A DNA stretch of 64,000 bases from Psococerastis gibbosa (GCA_963971405.1 OZ020487.1:43063039-43127038); one strand, 5' to 3'; shown: positions 57,001 to 62,410, counted from the first letter of the stretch. Notes: generated by a model from the letters alone, not told the origin. Program-made: numbers and translations.

Positions 57001-59026
57001 ATAACATTGTTGACTAAATGGAGATATTTTCTATTCTAACAACAACAACAAATTGCAGGAGGTATTCTTTACAACCCTACAAGCCTGCTATGTCCCCCAA
57101 TGGGAAAAGTGGAAAATGTTGTCGTTAGGCAGGTAATAATATACCCGTGGTCCAGGCATATCAGGATGGTTTCGTTTCTTGGACAAGGGGTTTCAAGACA
57201 AAATAATACAAAAGCGATGTGGGTGTTTTTACCAATATATAATAAGACACTGTGGGGGTGCCACACCAGCTCAGGAACCAGCAACGCAACCTCCAAAAAA
57301 CCATCAACAGCCTGTTCGACAGTTCGAGACACAGGCGTTTCGTGCCATTAATTTCATCAAGTGAACACTCTTATGTTTATTATTATCCACAATCGCCTTC
57401 ATTTTCAAGGTAAAATACGGTCTAGCGAGGGTTTTACGAAATTGAAAAAAATCTTTAATTAATTGCTAGTGTCAATCGCACCCCCCCCCCCCTTCCCCTT
57501 ATTTAAAACCTCTCCTGACGGAGTGACGGGTCATGGCTAAGCGCAGCACCATGCAAAAATGTGTATGGAGAATCCGGTGAGTCCGGTTAAATTTAAAAAA
57601 AAAAAAATTTCTAAGTCCAGTATGGTATCTCGTACGTCTTATAAACCTACATTTATAACTATATTATAACTTATCGCCAATACAATAATATAAATGAAAA
57701 TATCATATTATTTTCATTTTGACTGGCTGCCAGCTTGAACATGTTTAAGTAGTTACCGAAATATAGTATTACCCCCCCCCCCCCCCCCCCGACATACGCT
57801 ACCCCGTTTTAAGCGAATTCGGAGATACGCGGTTTTTCATTACTGGTATGCTACGAGGAAATTTAGCGTGAGAAGAAGAAAAACTCAACACGTCACGCAA
57901 CATTGTTAGAATATAATATTATTGAAGACAGGTGGAATGAGGTGTAAAAATATAAATGCAACATTTATGATATTTCCGTCAATGACATTATCAAAATTGA
58001 AGAAAAACTGAAAAAAGTGGAATAGCCGCCTAAGATAATCCAAAAATTGGGAGAGAAAAAAGATCCCAGAAATTGGCAACATTGCTAGGGAACATGGACA
58101 TTCGCAGCAACAGCGTCTCGTTTAACAATGGTTGTGTCTACTGTCTAGGTATATAGTGCCTTAGTGTCTGGACAACAACAAGTAAAATGCAATGGATGAA
58201 TGGCATGGGAAATTGGAATCCACTGAGTGATAAACATCCACTATACTTACCACCCCCAGCCGGGTGAAGTGGGTAGTTAAGTAATTTACTTTACTGTACT
58301 GTACTAATTTACTGTGATAGCACACGTTGTCTTATACGTTTTGAACAATCGTTAAACCATAAAAATCGATTAAGTGCTATTTCGGGAATAAATTTTCATC
58401 CTTTTTGATTAATTTATTTTACATATTAATTATGATTCATTTAAACTAATCTCAATGTATTGTCAAAGTTCGTATATTTCATATTCTGTTCAAAGAGCGA
58501 TTTTGCCAATAGATAATATAATTGTTTATTTATTTAATCATATTGCTTTCTAAAACAAAAGATTCCGCTTCACTATGTACCTCAAGTCAATCAAATTAAA
58601 TCAAATCCTAATGAGAAACTTCCGTATAGATAATCAGCATGACAAAATACCTTCCCATACTTAGCTTATACCCATTATCAATTTACGCCCCACCAATCAC
58701 GAGTCAGAGCGTTGGATCATATATTATGATACGATAAGGGGTCACATGGCCCGCTACGTACGATTATCCTATATAAATAAATAAATAAATAAAAATTTCT
58801 TGAATACATCATAGTCATATTTACTTAAAGCATTTGAGAGACCTTGAGCAAAAATTAATAGCGGTATCATACGTGTAAGGGTGACCGGTTAACTTATCTC
58901 TAAAGCAATATTAAGTATCCAGCATGGTATTTCGGACATTATTACTCACCCAGGTATCACTGGTAGCCCATTTCCGTCAGTAGGCAACCAGCACCAGTAT
59001 GTCCAGTATATACCTTCGCCCGACAT
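29736..59026 (-). CDS. Hrb27C: hrp48/Hrb27C-like two-RRM hnRNP gene (whole span, spliced)
   Basis: Spliced gene read from high to low coordinates. Joined exons: 58950-59026 (or 56759-56814), 44929-44969, 42490-42656, 39923-40109, 39168-39250, 38558-38662, 36941-37067, 36104-36139, 32717-32922, 30903-31055, 29736-29879. Total 1326 nt, 441 residues plus stop, with GT/AG at every junction and phase kept. RRM1 covers about residues 27-103 (RNP2 LFVGGL, RNP1 RGFGFVTF). RRM2 covers about 117-193 (RNP2 VFLGGL, RNP1 RGFGFLSF). The rest is a Gly/Gln/Met/Pro-rich low-complexity tail. Drosophila Hrb27C is about 420 residues with the same layout and near-identical RRM segments such as [14 protein letters not shown] and [14 protein letters not shown]. 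The fly protein binds pre-mRNA and mRNA, and acts in splicing choice, mRNA localisation (oskar, gurken) and translational control; this role is carried over by homology. Introns are 0.3 to 14 kb and full of mobile elements. No clear poly(A) signal lies close to the stop; an ATTAAA (29164-29169, minus) is the nearest candidate. Confidence 0.93.
30540..30893 (-). pseudogene. LINE reverse-transcriptase C-terminal remnant in a hrp48 intron
   Basis: Minus strand reads [40 protein letters not shown], then [20 protein letters not shown] and DDWRSVVE-stop-AKA. This is the C-terminal region of a non-LTR reverse transcriptase, with one or more frame breaks and an in-frame stop. Same strand as the host gene; it starts about 10 bp after the 30903 exon donor. 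The two plus-strand frames here are shadows. Confidence 0.85.
30903..31055 (-). CDS. Hrb27C: hrp48 exon: Gly/Pro/Ala-rich tail with DVYSRS
   Basis: A 153-bp exon, 51 codons, phase 0 both ends, acceptor GTTCAG, donor GTACTT. Encodes [20 protein letters not shown], later [18 protein letters not shown]. Fly has DMYSRAQ and DYGGYG equivalents. The donor is followed within about 10 bp by a decayed LINE on the same strand (30540-30893). Confidence 0.9.
31346..32188 (+). mobile_element. AATTGGAAAGC-family element, copy 1 (about 840 bp)
   Basis: Starts AAGAACCGGTCCGAGTTTAC, then ATGCTTTCCAATTTATC, and ends GTATAAATTGGAAAGCAA, so GCTTTCCAATTTAT recurs inverted at the two sides. Internal marks: poly-G (31460-31473) followed by TCCACCTGACGTCACTGGAG; a CAGACAGACAGAC run (32041-32059); TTTCCGGGCAAACT on the other strand. 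Non-coding. Other copies are at 50326, 55141, 59514 and 63334. I cannot assign it to a superfamily. Confidence 0.8.
32717..32922 (-). CDS. Hrb27C: hrp48 exon: Gln/Gly/Pro-rich prion-like segment
   Basis: A 206-bp exon (68 codons after the split one), acceptor GGAGCAG, donor GTATGG. Encodes [20 protein letters not shown], then [18 protein letters not shown], then NWNWNMPQG. Fly has [17 protein letters not shown] and SWNSWNMPP in the same order. Repeated Tyr/Gln/Gly is typical of hnRNP tails that drive condensate formation (family knowledge). Confidence 0.93.
32985..33070. repeat. copy of the CTGATGG..GAAA repeat
   Basis: GAAGCAGTAGAAACCGGGAT, GGTCGTGGTCGATCCGAAAG and CCAAACGTTTCAGTG match 10955-11040 in order. 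Confidence 0.5.
33175..33500 (+). repeat. copy of the 310-bp repeat seen in the 4126 SINE
   Basis: Inverse of 4126-4432, with the same end blocks (GCGATCATCATGGCAATTGT and CTCAGAAGCTCAGCTACTTT). The overlapping open frames 33190-33435 and 33230-33505 lie wholly inside it. Confidence 0.65.
33805..34150 (+). pseudogene. LINE reverse-transcriptase C-terminal remnant
   Basis: Plus strand reads [10 protein letters not shown], then [20 protein letters not shown], later RTAQDREE and [16 protein letters not shown] and the RR(M/L)L.ISW..H.TNEEVL motif are diagnostic of insect non-LTR reverse transcriptases. Several frameshifts and stops. Lies in the 32923-36103 intron of hrp48, on the opposite strand. 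Confidence 0.85.
34467..34869. mobile_element. middle MITE of the nest
   Basis: GGCGGGGTTTCCACCGACCT at the left; GCATTCTGCAGTGAGAGGTC then GGTGG at the right, with about 9 bp of the right end lost. The flanking CATTAATAAA and TTTATTAATG are mirror images belonging to the outer element. Inside it carries the GAGTAAAATCACAAACAAAC block. Confidence 0.85.
34618..34779. mobile_element. innermost 162-bp MITE, TAA duplication
   Basis: GGTGCCCATTCCACATACGT and ACGTATATGGAATACCCCCC, TAA on both sides (34615-34617, 34780-34782). The empty site can be read at 37288 and 62015 (inverse of TACTTAACATATCCCATGAC): a single TTAA-containing site there is split here by the element. Confidence 0.92.
35388..35606 (-). 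repeat. tRNA-derived SINE, best copy
   Basis: Read on the minus strand: head with GTAGTGGTACGGACTCCAAC, then B box GGTTCGAGTCC (35544-35554), body CATGCTTCGGAGGGCATGTA and GGCTTTATAGCCCTAACTCC, and tail (TTTA)n at 35388-35409. The B box matches the tRNA promoter consensus GGTTCGANNCC; the A box is weak. Four other copies in the window. Confidence 0.85.
35607..36103. other. hrp48 intron sequence
   Basis: No repeat or coding signal recognised. Confidence 0.5.
36104..36139 (-). CDS. Hrb27C: hrp48 36-bp microexon
   Basis: Acceptor TTTTCAG, donor GTAGGT. Phase 1 in and 1 out, so it is a cassette of exactly 12 codons that can be skipped without frame change. With flanking bases it gives [13 protein letters not shown]. 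Composition (Gln, Trp, Gly, Ser, Asn, Pro) fits the tail. The flanking exons also join in phase without it, so inclusion may be regulated. Confidence 0.75.
36941..37067 (-). CDS. Hrb27C: hrp48 exon: Gly/Met-rich tail segment
   Basis: A 127-bp exon, phase 0 in and 1 out, acceptor TTCCAG, donor GTATGT. Encodes [18 protein letters not shown] then [19 protein letters not shown]. The QGYQGWGT motif matches the fly tail. A 384-bp MITE (37117-37500) ends only 49 bp upstream of the acceptor, where the branch point would normally lie. Confidence 0.92.
37117..37500. mobile_element. 384-bp composite MITE, TTA duplication, in a hrp48 intron
   Basis: Outer ends GGCGCCCATCCCACCGACCG and CGGTCGATGGAATGGGCGCC, exact TTA on both sides (37114-37116, 37501-37503). 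Inside, at 37191-37430, a second pair GGTGGGGTTTCCACCGACCT / GTCGGTGGAAACCCCGCC is centred on the same axis. 61840-62218 has the identical two-layer structure, so the composite spread as one unit. Confidence 0.9.
37800..37845. repeat. perfect 20-bp hairpin, 6-nt loop
   Basis: TTGGGCGGCTATTACACTGA, loop GGATTG, then the exact inverse. The end GGCGGCTATTACAC resembles the MITE end GGCGGCTATTCCAC (61399), and the right flank AAGATAA matches the flank at 58036. Probably a MITE reduced to its ends. Confidence 0.85.
38095..38400. repeat. imperfect tandem repeat, three units of about 110 bp
   Basis: GTGGCTTCCAGCTGACTGCC (38109), ATGGCTTCCAACTCAGGTGA (38216) and ACATCTTCCAGCTCAGGGGA (38334) each precede GAAATGCCCTTGCTGCTAGT-type sequence. 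The open frames on both strands here are a product of the repeat. Confidence 0.7.
38558..38662 (-). CDS. Hrb27C: hrp48 exon: end of RRM2 and start of the low-complexity tail
   Basis: A 105-bp, 35-codon exon (phase 0 both ends), acceptor ATAG, strong donor GTAAGTATT. Begins [18 protein letters not shown] (last RRM2 strand and a conserved basic/acidic patch) and ends [13 protein letters not shown], the start of the Gly-rich tail. Skipping it would keep frame. Confidence 0.92.
38818..38887. repeat. perfect 21-bp hairpin in a hrp48 intron
   Basis: GATAGGATGGCACTTGGAAC-A and its exact inverse, separated by 28 nt of AT-rich loop. Outer flanks CCGACCAC and CAGTCGGG extend pairing after a bulge, and ACTA/TAGT beyond. 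Could be a MITE core or a small-RNA precursor; see findings. Confidence 0.8.
39168..39250 (-). CDS. Hrb27C: hrp48 exon: second half of RRM2 (RNP1)
   Basis: An 83-bp exon, phase 1 in and 0 out, acceptor TTTTCAG, donor GTACGT. Encodes [18 protein letters not shown] and VNLNGKQ. Together with the G and the SRG of the previous exon it forms RNP1 (RGFGFLSF). Fly has FEEESSVEHVTNERYINLNGKQ-type sequence here, so the helix 2 region is the more variable part. Confidence 0.94.
39425..39600. repeat. copy of the ATGAATGTATC / ACTCGCACAAGTAC repeat
   Basis: AATGAATGTATCCGATTAAC, CACTTCAATCGCCTCACTAA, ACACGTCTCCGATCGCAAAG, ACTCGCACAAGTACAAGCAC, in the same order as 2295-2455. Confidence 0.75.
39780..39854 (-). 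pseudogene. partial duplicate of the RRM2 exon 3' end, with donor
   Basis: About 75 bp match the end of the 39923-40109 exon (from FFMRYGK to KKKSRG) plus the donor GTAAGATC and about 20 bp of intron. Only three substitutions are seen, and all fall at third positions and are synonymous (TTC/TTT, GTA/GTG, GAT/GAC). The copy has lost the front of the exon; above it lies intron sequence with no convincing acceptor. A second repeat in the same area (39624-39660 against 39850-39888) suggests a tandem duplication followed by deletion. It is probably a recent, non-functional exon remnant. Confidence 0.85.
39923..40109 (-). CDS. Hrb27C: hrp48 exon: inter-RRM linker and first half of RRM2
   Basis: A 187-bp exon, acceptor TTTGCAG, donor GTAAGA. 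It encodes the linker [18 protein letters not shown], then RNP2 VFLGGL, followed by [16 protein letters not shown] and [14 protein letters not shown]. These are diagnostic of the hrp48/DAZAP1 group. The last 75 bp and its donor are present again 143 bp downstream as a partial copy (39780-39854, separate entry). Confidence 0.95.
40137..40550. mobile_element. 414-bp fold-back element in a hrp48 intron
   Basis: Left arm GGCCATTCCATAGATTTTAA then TACTAGATAGCGAACTCCC; right arm GGGAGTTCGCTATCTAGTA then TTAAAATCTATGGGCC. Inner arms CCGCCATTGCTATAAGTGGA / TCCACTTATAGCAATGGCGG. No ORF. Confidence 0.88.
40552..41628. repeat. pair of about 90-bp direct repeats
   Basis: 40552-40643 (AGTTAAGTTAACACTCTCGT, AACCAAGCTGACCAGCGTG) and 41530-41625 (AAGCTAAGTTAACACACGTG, AACCAAGCTAACCAGCGTG) are diverged copies. 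Nature unknown; the DNA between is featureless. Confidence 0.55.
41630..41985 (+). pseudogene. LINE reverse-transcriptase C-terminal remnant
   Basis: Plus strand reads SYMGAKAG, then [40 protein letters not shown], then after a frame break [13 protein letters not shown] and a GRPTTTLEE block. This follows the order of insect LINE tails (EMRFLRRI.G.T..DRVRNE.IR..L...). Lies in a hrp48 intron on the opposite strand. Confidence 0.85.
41990..42310. repeat. inverted pair of the ATGAATGTATC repeat
   Basis: AATTTTATGAATGTATCCGA..CTCCGATCGCATGG at the left faces GGTCAATCGGATACATTCAT at the right, giving a 320-bp fold-back of two about 150-bp arms. It suggests that the single copies elsewhere are half-elements. 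Confidence 0.75.
42490..42656 (-). CDS. Hrb27C: hrp48 exon: body of RRM1 (RNP1)
   Basis: A 167-bp exon that completes RRM1: [15 protein letters not shown], then [19 protein letters not shown], ending [14 protein letters not shown] is RNP1, with the aromatic residues that contact RNA. Acceptor CCGCAG, donor GTATGT, phase 1 in and 0 out. Compared with the fly, ENLSRYF is replaced by DALMRYF, a modest change in helix 1; the rest is nearly unchanged. Confidence 0.95.
42720..43817. other. hrp48 intron sequence, nothing recognised
   Basis: AT-rich; no repeat ends or coding similarity found. Confidence 0.5.
43818..44553 (+). mobile_element. internally deleted mariner-type element (DUF4817 HTH transposase)
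   Basis: Ends CAGGGTGCGGCAGCATAATT and its inverse form a perfect 25-bp terminal repeat, flanked by TA on both sides. The plus strand holds two pieces of transposase: the HTH start [19 protein letters not shown].. from 43952, and a C-terminal part with [16 protein letters not shown] and a frame-broken [17 protein letters not shown]-type block to about 44440. The catalytic middle is missing. Complete relatives are about 1.3 kb (family knowledge). It could be mobilised only in trans. Confidence 0.9.
44690..44768. repeat. fragment of the GGCGATTTTAAT fold-back family
   Basis: ATGCGGTATTAAAAAATAAG, CCCCGGTGTTACGTTAATAC and CGCCATAATAGGGC match the ends at 3041 and 19805. Confidence 0.55.
44929..44969 (-). 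CDS. Hrb27C: hrp48 exon: start of RRM1 (RNP2)
   Basis: A 41-bp exon (phase 2 in, phase 1 out) between acceptor TTCTGTTTTTGTTACAG-like sequence and donor GTGAGT. It encodes [13 protein letters not shown], identical to the start of RRM1 in fly Hrb27C. LFVGGL is the RNP2 motif that forms beta strand 1 and stacks on RNA bases. It lies more than 11 kb from either first exon. Confidence 0.92.
45699..46085 (+). repeat. 144-bp tandem repeat, 2.6 copies, in frame
   Basis: Copies start CTGTTTGTGTGTAAGGACCT at 45711, 45855 and 45999 (exactly 144 bp apart); the third lacks an inner segment. Because 144 is 48 codons, the frame reads through as a repeated peptide unit [20 protein letters not shown].. ending [14 protein letters not shown] second frame is also open ([16 protein letters not shown]..). 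I do not recognise the peptide and see no start or splice context, so coding is unproven. It sits in the first hrp48 intron on the opposite strand. Confidence 0.85.
46702..46828. repeat. fragment of the 23235-type fold-back
   Basis: CAGCCCGTAGGAAATTGGCA, CCCGAAATTTAATTCTTTTT, AAGCAAGTTATTAAAGATTT and GTAGAAGACTACTTC; left arm only. Confidence 0.75.
46865..47015 (+). repeat. partial copy of the 310-bp repeat
   Basis: CTAGGTAATTGTAATGCGGC, CATCCTTATGCCGCTGACTC and CCTTCGGGG..CCCAAGACAAAAGAGTGCCC match 33205-33340. Confidence 0.6.
47698..47912 (-). repeat. tRNA-derived SINE
   Basis: Minus-strand copy with B box GGTTCGAGTCC (near 47850), body CATGCTTCGGAGGGCATGTA and tail TATTTATTA at 47698. 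Very close to the 35388 copy. Confidence 0.82.
48220..48660. repeat. diverged copy of the AATTGGAAAGC family
   Basis: CTCAATTTTTATGAAAAATT, AATAATTTTTCTTCGGAACC, CCATTATTACTGTGTTGTAT and the end GAACGGGTTTACTCATACCG correspond in order to the 59514 copy. Confidence 0.6.
49186..49262 (+). repeat. tRNA-like SINE head
   Basis: CAGTCCAGTGGTAAAGAACG (A-box-like) is followed 36 bp later by AGAGGTTCGAGGC (B box). Spacing fits a pol III tRNA-type promoter. It is unlike the other SINE family here. Not a complete tRNA: no clear acceptor stem. Confidence 0.4.
49866..50325 (+). mobile_element. Tc1-like transposon, 5' part only
   Basis: Starts CAGTGGCGGAGAAAAACATA after TA (49864-49865). The ORF from 50177 reads [18 protein letters not shown], then [20 protein letters not shown], the N-terminal helix-turn-helix of Tc1 transposases. 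It is cut at about 50325 by the AATTGGAAAGC element; the catalytic DDE domain and right end are not present. Confidence 0.82.
50326..51192 (+). mobile_element. AATTGGAAAGC-family element, copy 2
   Basis: AAGAACCGGCCCGAGTTTAC and ATGCTTTCC at the left; ACGTATAAATTGGAAAGCAA at the right. Poly-G at 50440-50453, poly-A at 50927-50952, (CAGA)n at 51036-51064. It lies in the Tc1 remnant. Copy 1 is about 85-90% similar by eye. Confidence 0.82.
52405..52620 (+). pseudogene. LINE reverse-transcriptase C-terminal remnant
   Basis: Plus strand reads [20 protein letters not shown] then, in another frame, [16 protein letters not shown]. This matches DIV.EIK..R.RWLGHV.R... and GRR.VGRPR.RW. Short, frame-shifted. 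Confidence 0.65.
53849..54164. mobile_element. 316-bp hAT-like element, perfect 8-bp duplication
   Basis: Ends CAAGGCCGCAGCCAAGG and CTGGCTACGGCCTTG. Target duplication ATTGTCCT is exact (53841-53848, 54165-54172). Three poly-C blocks (around 53895-53905, 53998-54010, 54129-54139). Shares TTGACACTAGATAGAAT and CCAATGAAATTT with 7458-7639. Confidence 0.92.
54210..54620. repeat. fold-back element, about 100-bp arms
   Basis: TTTTATCAATAGCTTTTCAT, GCCTAAATGCAACCAGTATG and TACTGGATTTTGATC at 54220-54295 are inverted at 54520-54605 (CCAGTACATACTGGTTGCAT, ATGAAAAAGCTATTGATAAA). Confidence 0.8.
54886..54926. repeat. right-end fragment of the AATTGGAAAGC family
   Basis: CACAAAGCTTTCCTTTCACT then ACGAATAAATTGGAAAGCAA only. 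Confidence 0.65.
55141..55855 (-). mobile_element. AATTGGAAAGC-family element, copy 3 (truncated)
   Basis: Starts TTGCTTTCCAATTTATACAT, with (CTGT)n at 55268-55290, and ends near 55855 short of the poly-G end, joined to the fold-back at 55856. About 37 bp (55505-55541, CCGGGCTGATGGGCCGTGGT..) are inserted relative to the other copies. Confidence 0.78.
55856..56715. repeat. direct duplication of about 245 bp, 604-611 bp apart
   Basis: 55856-56101 and 56460-56715 share TTCAATTTTGAATTAATACC, then a right end of the GGCGATTTTAAT family, then CCGTCCAT.GGGCATTTACAA, AAGGCTCAAAATAGGACATT, TGGAGGACATGTCCTCCAAT and GAGGACGTCTGGTAACCC. The middle holds the body of a 19805-type element (56260-56459), so the pair probably arose by unequal exchange. 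Confidence 0.82.
56759..56814 (-). CDS. Hrb27C: alternative first coding exon B of the hrp48-like gene
   Basis: Starting at ATG 56814 it reads [18 protein letters not shown] plus GG, then donor GTAAGT; joined to the 44929-44969 exon it gives LEVIPG-KLFVGG in frame. The frame stays open upstream to another ATG at 56967 (70 residues to the donor), but that extension has a hydrophobic, cysteine-rich start that would be odd in an hnRNP, so I prefer the inner ATG. A possible acceptor lies upstream, but splicing from exon A into it would meet a stop, so this exon looks like an alternative first exon rather than a second one. The shared (E/P)VIPGG ending with exon A suggests the two derive from one ancestral exon. 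Confidence 0.68.
57000..58949. other. DNA between the two alternative first exons
   Basis: Holds poly-C runs (57481-57492, 57774-57790) and a right MITE end GTGGAATAGCCGCC at 58020-58033 followed by TAA; its left partner is not seen. No coding signal. Promoter B, if real, should lie just above 56814, but I see no clear motif. Confidence 0.5.
58950..59026 (-). CDS. Hrb27C: alternative first coding exon A of the hrp48-like gene
   Basis: Encodes 25 residues starting [18 protein letters not shown] and ending GLPVIP, plus two bases GG, then donor GTGAGT. The next exon supplies A, giving VIPG-KLFVGG. The ATG at 59026 is the first in frame after an in-frame TGA nine codons upstream (59051-59053), which supports this start. 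The segment is rich in Trp and Tyr, unlike the fly N-terminus (a short acidic stretch before GKLFVGG). Assignment rests on exact phase fit and on the VIPGG ending shared with the second candidate exon; I have no transcript evidence. The 5' UTR and promoter should lie just above 59026, but I see no clear core promoter motif. Confidence 0.72.
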
Positions 59027-59513
59027 CTCTGCAAAGCGCGAACTCAGAAGTCACAACTCAGAACTGGCCAAACCCTAAACGGCAAACGGCAAACCCTCAA
59101 ACTCCAAAGTCACCCGTAAACGCACTCAAGTTCCAAGTAGGGATGCAGTGGCGTGCATAGTCTTCTGCTCCGCCTCTCCGCAAGACATTTCATGCGCTTT
59201 ACCTTGTCTCATTATTTCATCTTTCTTATGAGTGATAGTCAATATTGGAATTGTAGTCAACATGGAGAACATATTGATACTATTTCTAAATTATTTTATT
59301 ACTTTTTGAATCCCAATTTTTACGCCACTGACGGGACGGTTAATTTGCGCAGAATCAGTGTCTCGCTGGATGAAACGTACAAGTTACGAAGAAAACAAAA
59401 AATTCAGTGGATGTGTATTCTTTAGACAATAAGTATTCAGATAGTGCCTTTTGTCAATTGAGAAACATGCAAAATGCCTGTAAGATACTGTGGGGTGCCT
59501 ATTATTAATTTTA
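59027..59513. promoter_or_regulatory. presumed 5' UTR and promoter region of hrp48 transcript A
   Basis: Placed only by position upstream of the exon A ATG. Includes direct repeats of AACTCAGAA and AAACGGCAAAC (59040-59100). No TATA box at a convincing distance. Confidence 0.3.
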
Positions 59514-60390
59514 TTATTATTGCTTTCAAATTTATACGTGGTATAAGGAAAGCTTTGTGATGGTCGAAATTTCCGATTACGAGATTCCAACGGATTTACA
59601 CGTTTTGAGGTCCCAGGAACCCAAAAAAGTGGTTTTTACGAAATGTGTGTCTGTCGCTCTGTCTGTCTGTCTCTATGTCTGATGTCTGTTCATCTATTTC
59701 CGGGCAAACTACTCAGTCGATTTAGATGAAATTTTGCATGTAGGTTCACAAAAATCATGCCTCGATACCATTTATTTTTATTTTGGGCTAACTCAATTTG
59801 GGGGGGGGGTTATTCTCAAAACGCTCCAAAAAAACGTCTAAAAAAATTATTTCTCAAAAACGGCTCCAACGATTTCTTTTAAATTCACATATATTGTAGT
59901 CGTTATTGATGGTAACGAAATGCGAGGGTCGCTTGCCCCTTGATAGTTTTCTTCTGGGGGTAAAAAAATAAAAATAACTCAATTTTAATGAAAAATGACT
60001 AAAAAATAATTTTTCTGCGAAACCTTTCTAACGATGATTTCTACCTTCAGGCATGTTTTAGGTGTTTAGGTGAGTAACGAAACCGGACAGGTTGCTTTCC
60101 CAGAAAAGTATTTGGTTTTGTACAAAAAAAATTTTGAAAAAAAATAAAATTCACGCTCAAATGCATTGAGTGCCCTGCCATTATTGCTGTGTGGTTATGT
60201 AATGTAATGTCTGACCTATCTAGAGTTTCCTTCACCTCCAGTGACGTCAGGTGGACAACCCCACCCCCCCCCCCCTCCCGAGATGTCCGAAATTTAACCA
60301 TAGGAAAATTATTTGCCATGGCATTACTCATTTTCTCTTTCTACTAATTGATAAATTGGAAAGCATGTTGGAGTAAACAAACTAACCTTG
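59514..60390 (-). mobile_element. AATTGGAAAGC-family element, copy 4 (near full length)
   Basis: TTGCTTTCAAATTTATACGT at the left, (CTGT)n at 59649-59672, poly-C at 60261-60276 and ACTAATTGATAAATTGGAAA-GCATGTTGGAGTAAAC at the right. Reverse orientation to copies 1 and 2. No ORF of note. Confidence 0.82.
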
Positions 60391-61026
60391 TTAGCAAAGA
60401 CAGCTATAACCAGTTATGGAATTGTGAAAACCAGGAAAGTTGTGGAGTGATATTCCGGGGGGGGGGGGGGGGGCTCGGAAAAATCACATTAAAACTTTGT
60501 CTAATGCAGTGGAGTAAACTTTTGCAATAGAACATATGGCTAGCCGAGGTACAAATATACATACAATATATGCATACATGTGTACAGTACATGTACACAC
60601 AATATATAATACATATAATTTTGAACGGGGGGTGGTTTTAGGCACAGGGGTCATGAAAGGAAAAATTATGAAAAACATTTCTGGAAGTCAAACATTGGTC
60701 ACTGTCTCATAAAAGAAATATGTAATAAAATTGGTTGTTAAGACAAATTTAGGTATTCTCGATATTTACAATGGATTTAGCGAACCCCAGGGGTTTAACT
60801 CGATTTAACATACTTAACACAGTTTATTTAGCACAGTGAAATCCACCTATTAATATCCAAGAATGTATGGGATGGAAATTCGCTTCACGTGAGGGTGCAA
60901 CCCTACCAACCAGCAATGGCAACTTTCACCAATATTGGCAATTAGAGACCTGTATGAATATGTCAATCAGGTTTTCGTTGTTTCAAATAAAATCTTTAAA
61001 ATAAGAAAATTAGTAAATTCATAACC

Positions 61027-61205
61027 CTTAAGAGTGTACAGCCCGTAGGAAATTGGCAGCCCCAAATTTAACACTATTTATTTTTTATTTACTTAAATAA
61101 GTATGTTAATAAAGATTTGGTTCAAAGTTGTAGAAGACTACTTCATGTATCATATAATAAGGTATATTTAGTTTTCGAAATTGTAGTTTTTTTATAATAT
61201 CGATT
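61027..61205. repeat. fragment of the 23235-type fold-back
   Basis: CTTAAGAGTGTACAGCCCGT, GGAAATTGGCAGCCCCAAAT, TAGAAGACTACTTCATGTAT, AAGGTATATTTAGTTTTCGA; left arm to the middle. Confidence 0.75.
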
Positions 61206-61229
61206 ATATTGATAGTTTGCTTCAGGGCG

Positions 61230-61395
61230 TCGAAAAAAAAAATGAAAAAAGGCTCAATTTTCATGAAAACTTAATAAAAACAATTATTTTTCTGAGGTAT
61301 CTTTCGATCGACGCTTTCCAAATTCCCGCATGTTTTAGGTGCTAAATAGAATAACAAACCAGAACAGGGTGCTTTCCAAATAAGCAAGGTTTTGG
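61230..61395. repeat. diverged piece of the AATTGGAAAGC family
   Basis: CTCAATTTTCATGAAAACTT, CAATTATTTTTCTGAGGTAT, CATGTTTTAGGTGCTAAATA match the middle of copy 4. Confidence 0.6.
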
Positions 61396-61398
61396 TTT

Positions 61399-61578
61399 GG
61401 CGGCTATTCCACTTGTCAATATTCCGTCATTTATGCATCAATAATAAGTCTCTAGCATAGTATAACGTAATTTATAATAAAGTTAAGTATCTACATAATA
61501 GTCTCCTTAAAACAAAAATCTCATCAATCATTGATGCGCAAATGACGGAATATTGACAAAATTAATGAAATAGTCGCC
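61399..61578. mobile_element. 180-bp MITE (GGCGGCTATTCCAC end)
   Basis: GGCGGCTATTCCACTTGTCA..ATATTCCGTCATTTATGCAT mirrors ATGCGCAAATGACGGAATAT..AAATAGTCGCC. Same terminal motif as the hairpin at 37800 and the lone end at 58020. Confidence 0.75.
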
Positions 61579-61839
61579 TTTTGGAAAAACAAATATTTTT
61601 TGATGATATTAGCCTATGCGTTGCATACCATACCATACTAAGTATTGTGTGGTATTACATCATTGGCCTGCCAAGTCTATACTGTACAATTGTCCCAACG
61701 GTCAATCCAGACCTTTAGAATAGAAAATCTATATGTGGCCGATATTTGTCCATGGGGCAATTATCTACCAAGGAACTATAGCAGTGTACAAGGCCGTAAG
61801 CTCGGTATATATAACTTATTATTGTAGCCTCGGGCCTTA

Positions 61840-62218
61840 GGCGCCCATTCCATTGACCGGCTAGGGCTATTTCCAACAACGGTGACGTGGTAGCAGACAT
61901 TCAAGACTTAGGTGGCGTTTCCACCGACCTCGCATTGCAGAATGCAAATGACACTGACGGAAATTTGAATTTTTCTTTTTATAGAAATCTATTAAAATGT
62001 TTGTACTTAACATATCCCATGACGCCATTTTTTAATTTTAGTTTGTTTGTGATTTTACTGTATGATCATTGATCAATTTTAACTATGGCATAGAGGAAAA
62101 TAAACATTTCCGTCAATTCTGCAATGCGAGGTCGGTGGAAACGCCACCTAAGTCTTGAATGTCTGCTACCACGTCACCGTTGTTGGAAATAGCCCTAGCC
62201 GGTCAATGGAATGGGCAC
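61840..62218. mobile_element. 379-bp composite MITE, second copy
   Basis: Outer ends GGCGCCCATTCCATTGACCG and CGGTCAATGGAATGGGCACC; inner pair GGTGGCGTTTCCACCGACCT / AGGTCGGTGGAAACGCCACC on the same axis. Left flank TTA; right flank has decayed. Internally nearly the same as 37117-37500. Confidence 0.88.
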
Positions 62219-62410
62219 CCAAGGCCAGCTTATCCCATACCCGCCACACTCTAGAGTCTAGACTTTCGACCCCCCCTCCCCCCCCCCCCCCACCATCGCA
62301 AATCTATAGCTACGGCCTACATGTACATGTATACTAAACTAATTGACAAAATATAAGAAAGCCGAACGGGTTCACTCGTACCGGCTCTTTAATAATTACA
62401 ACACCAAAAA

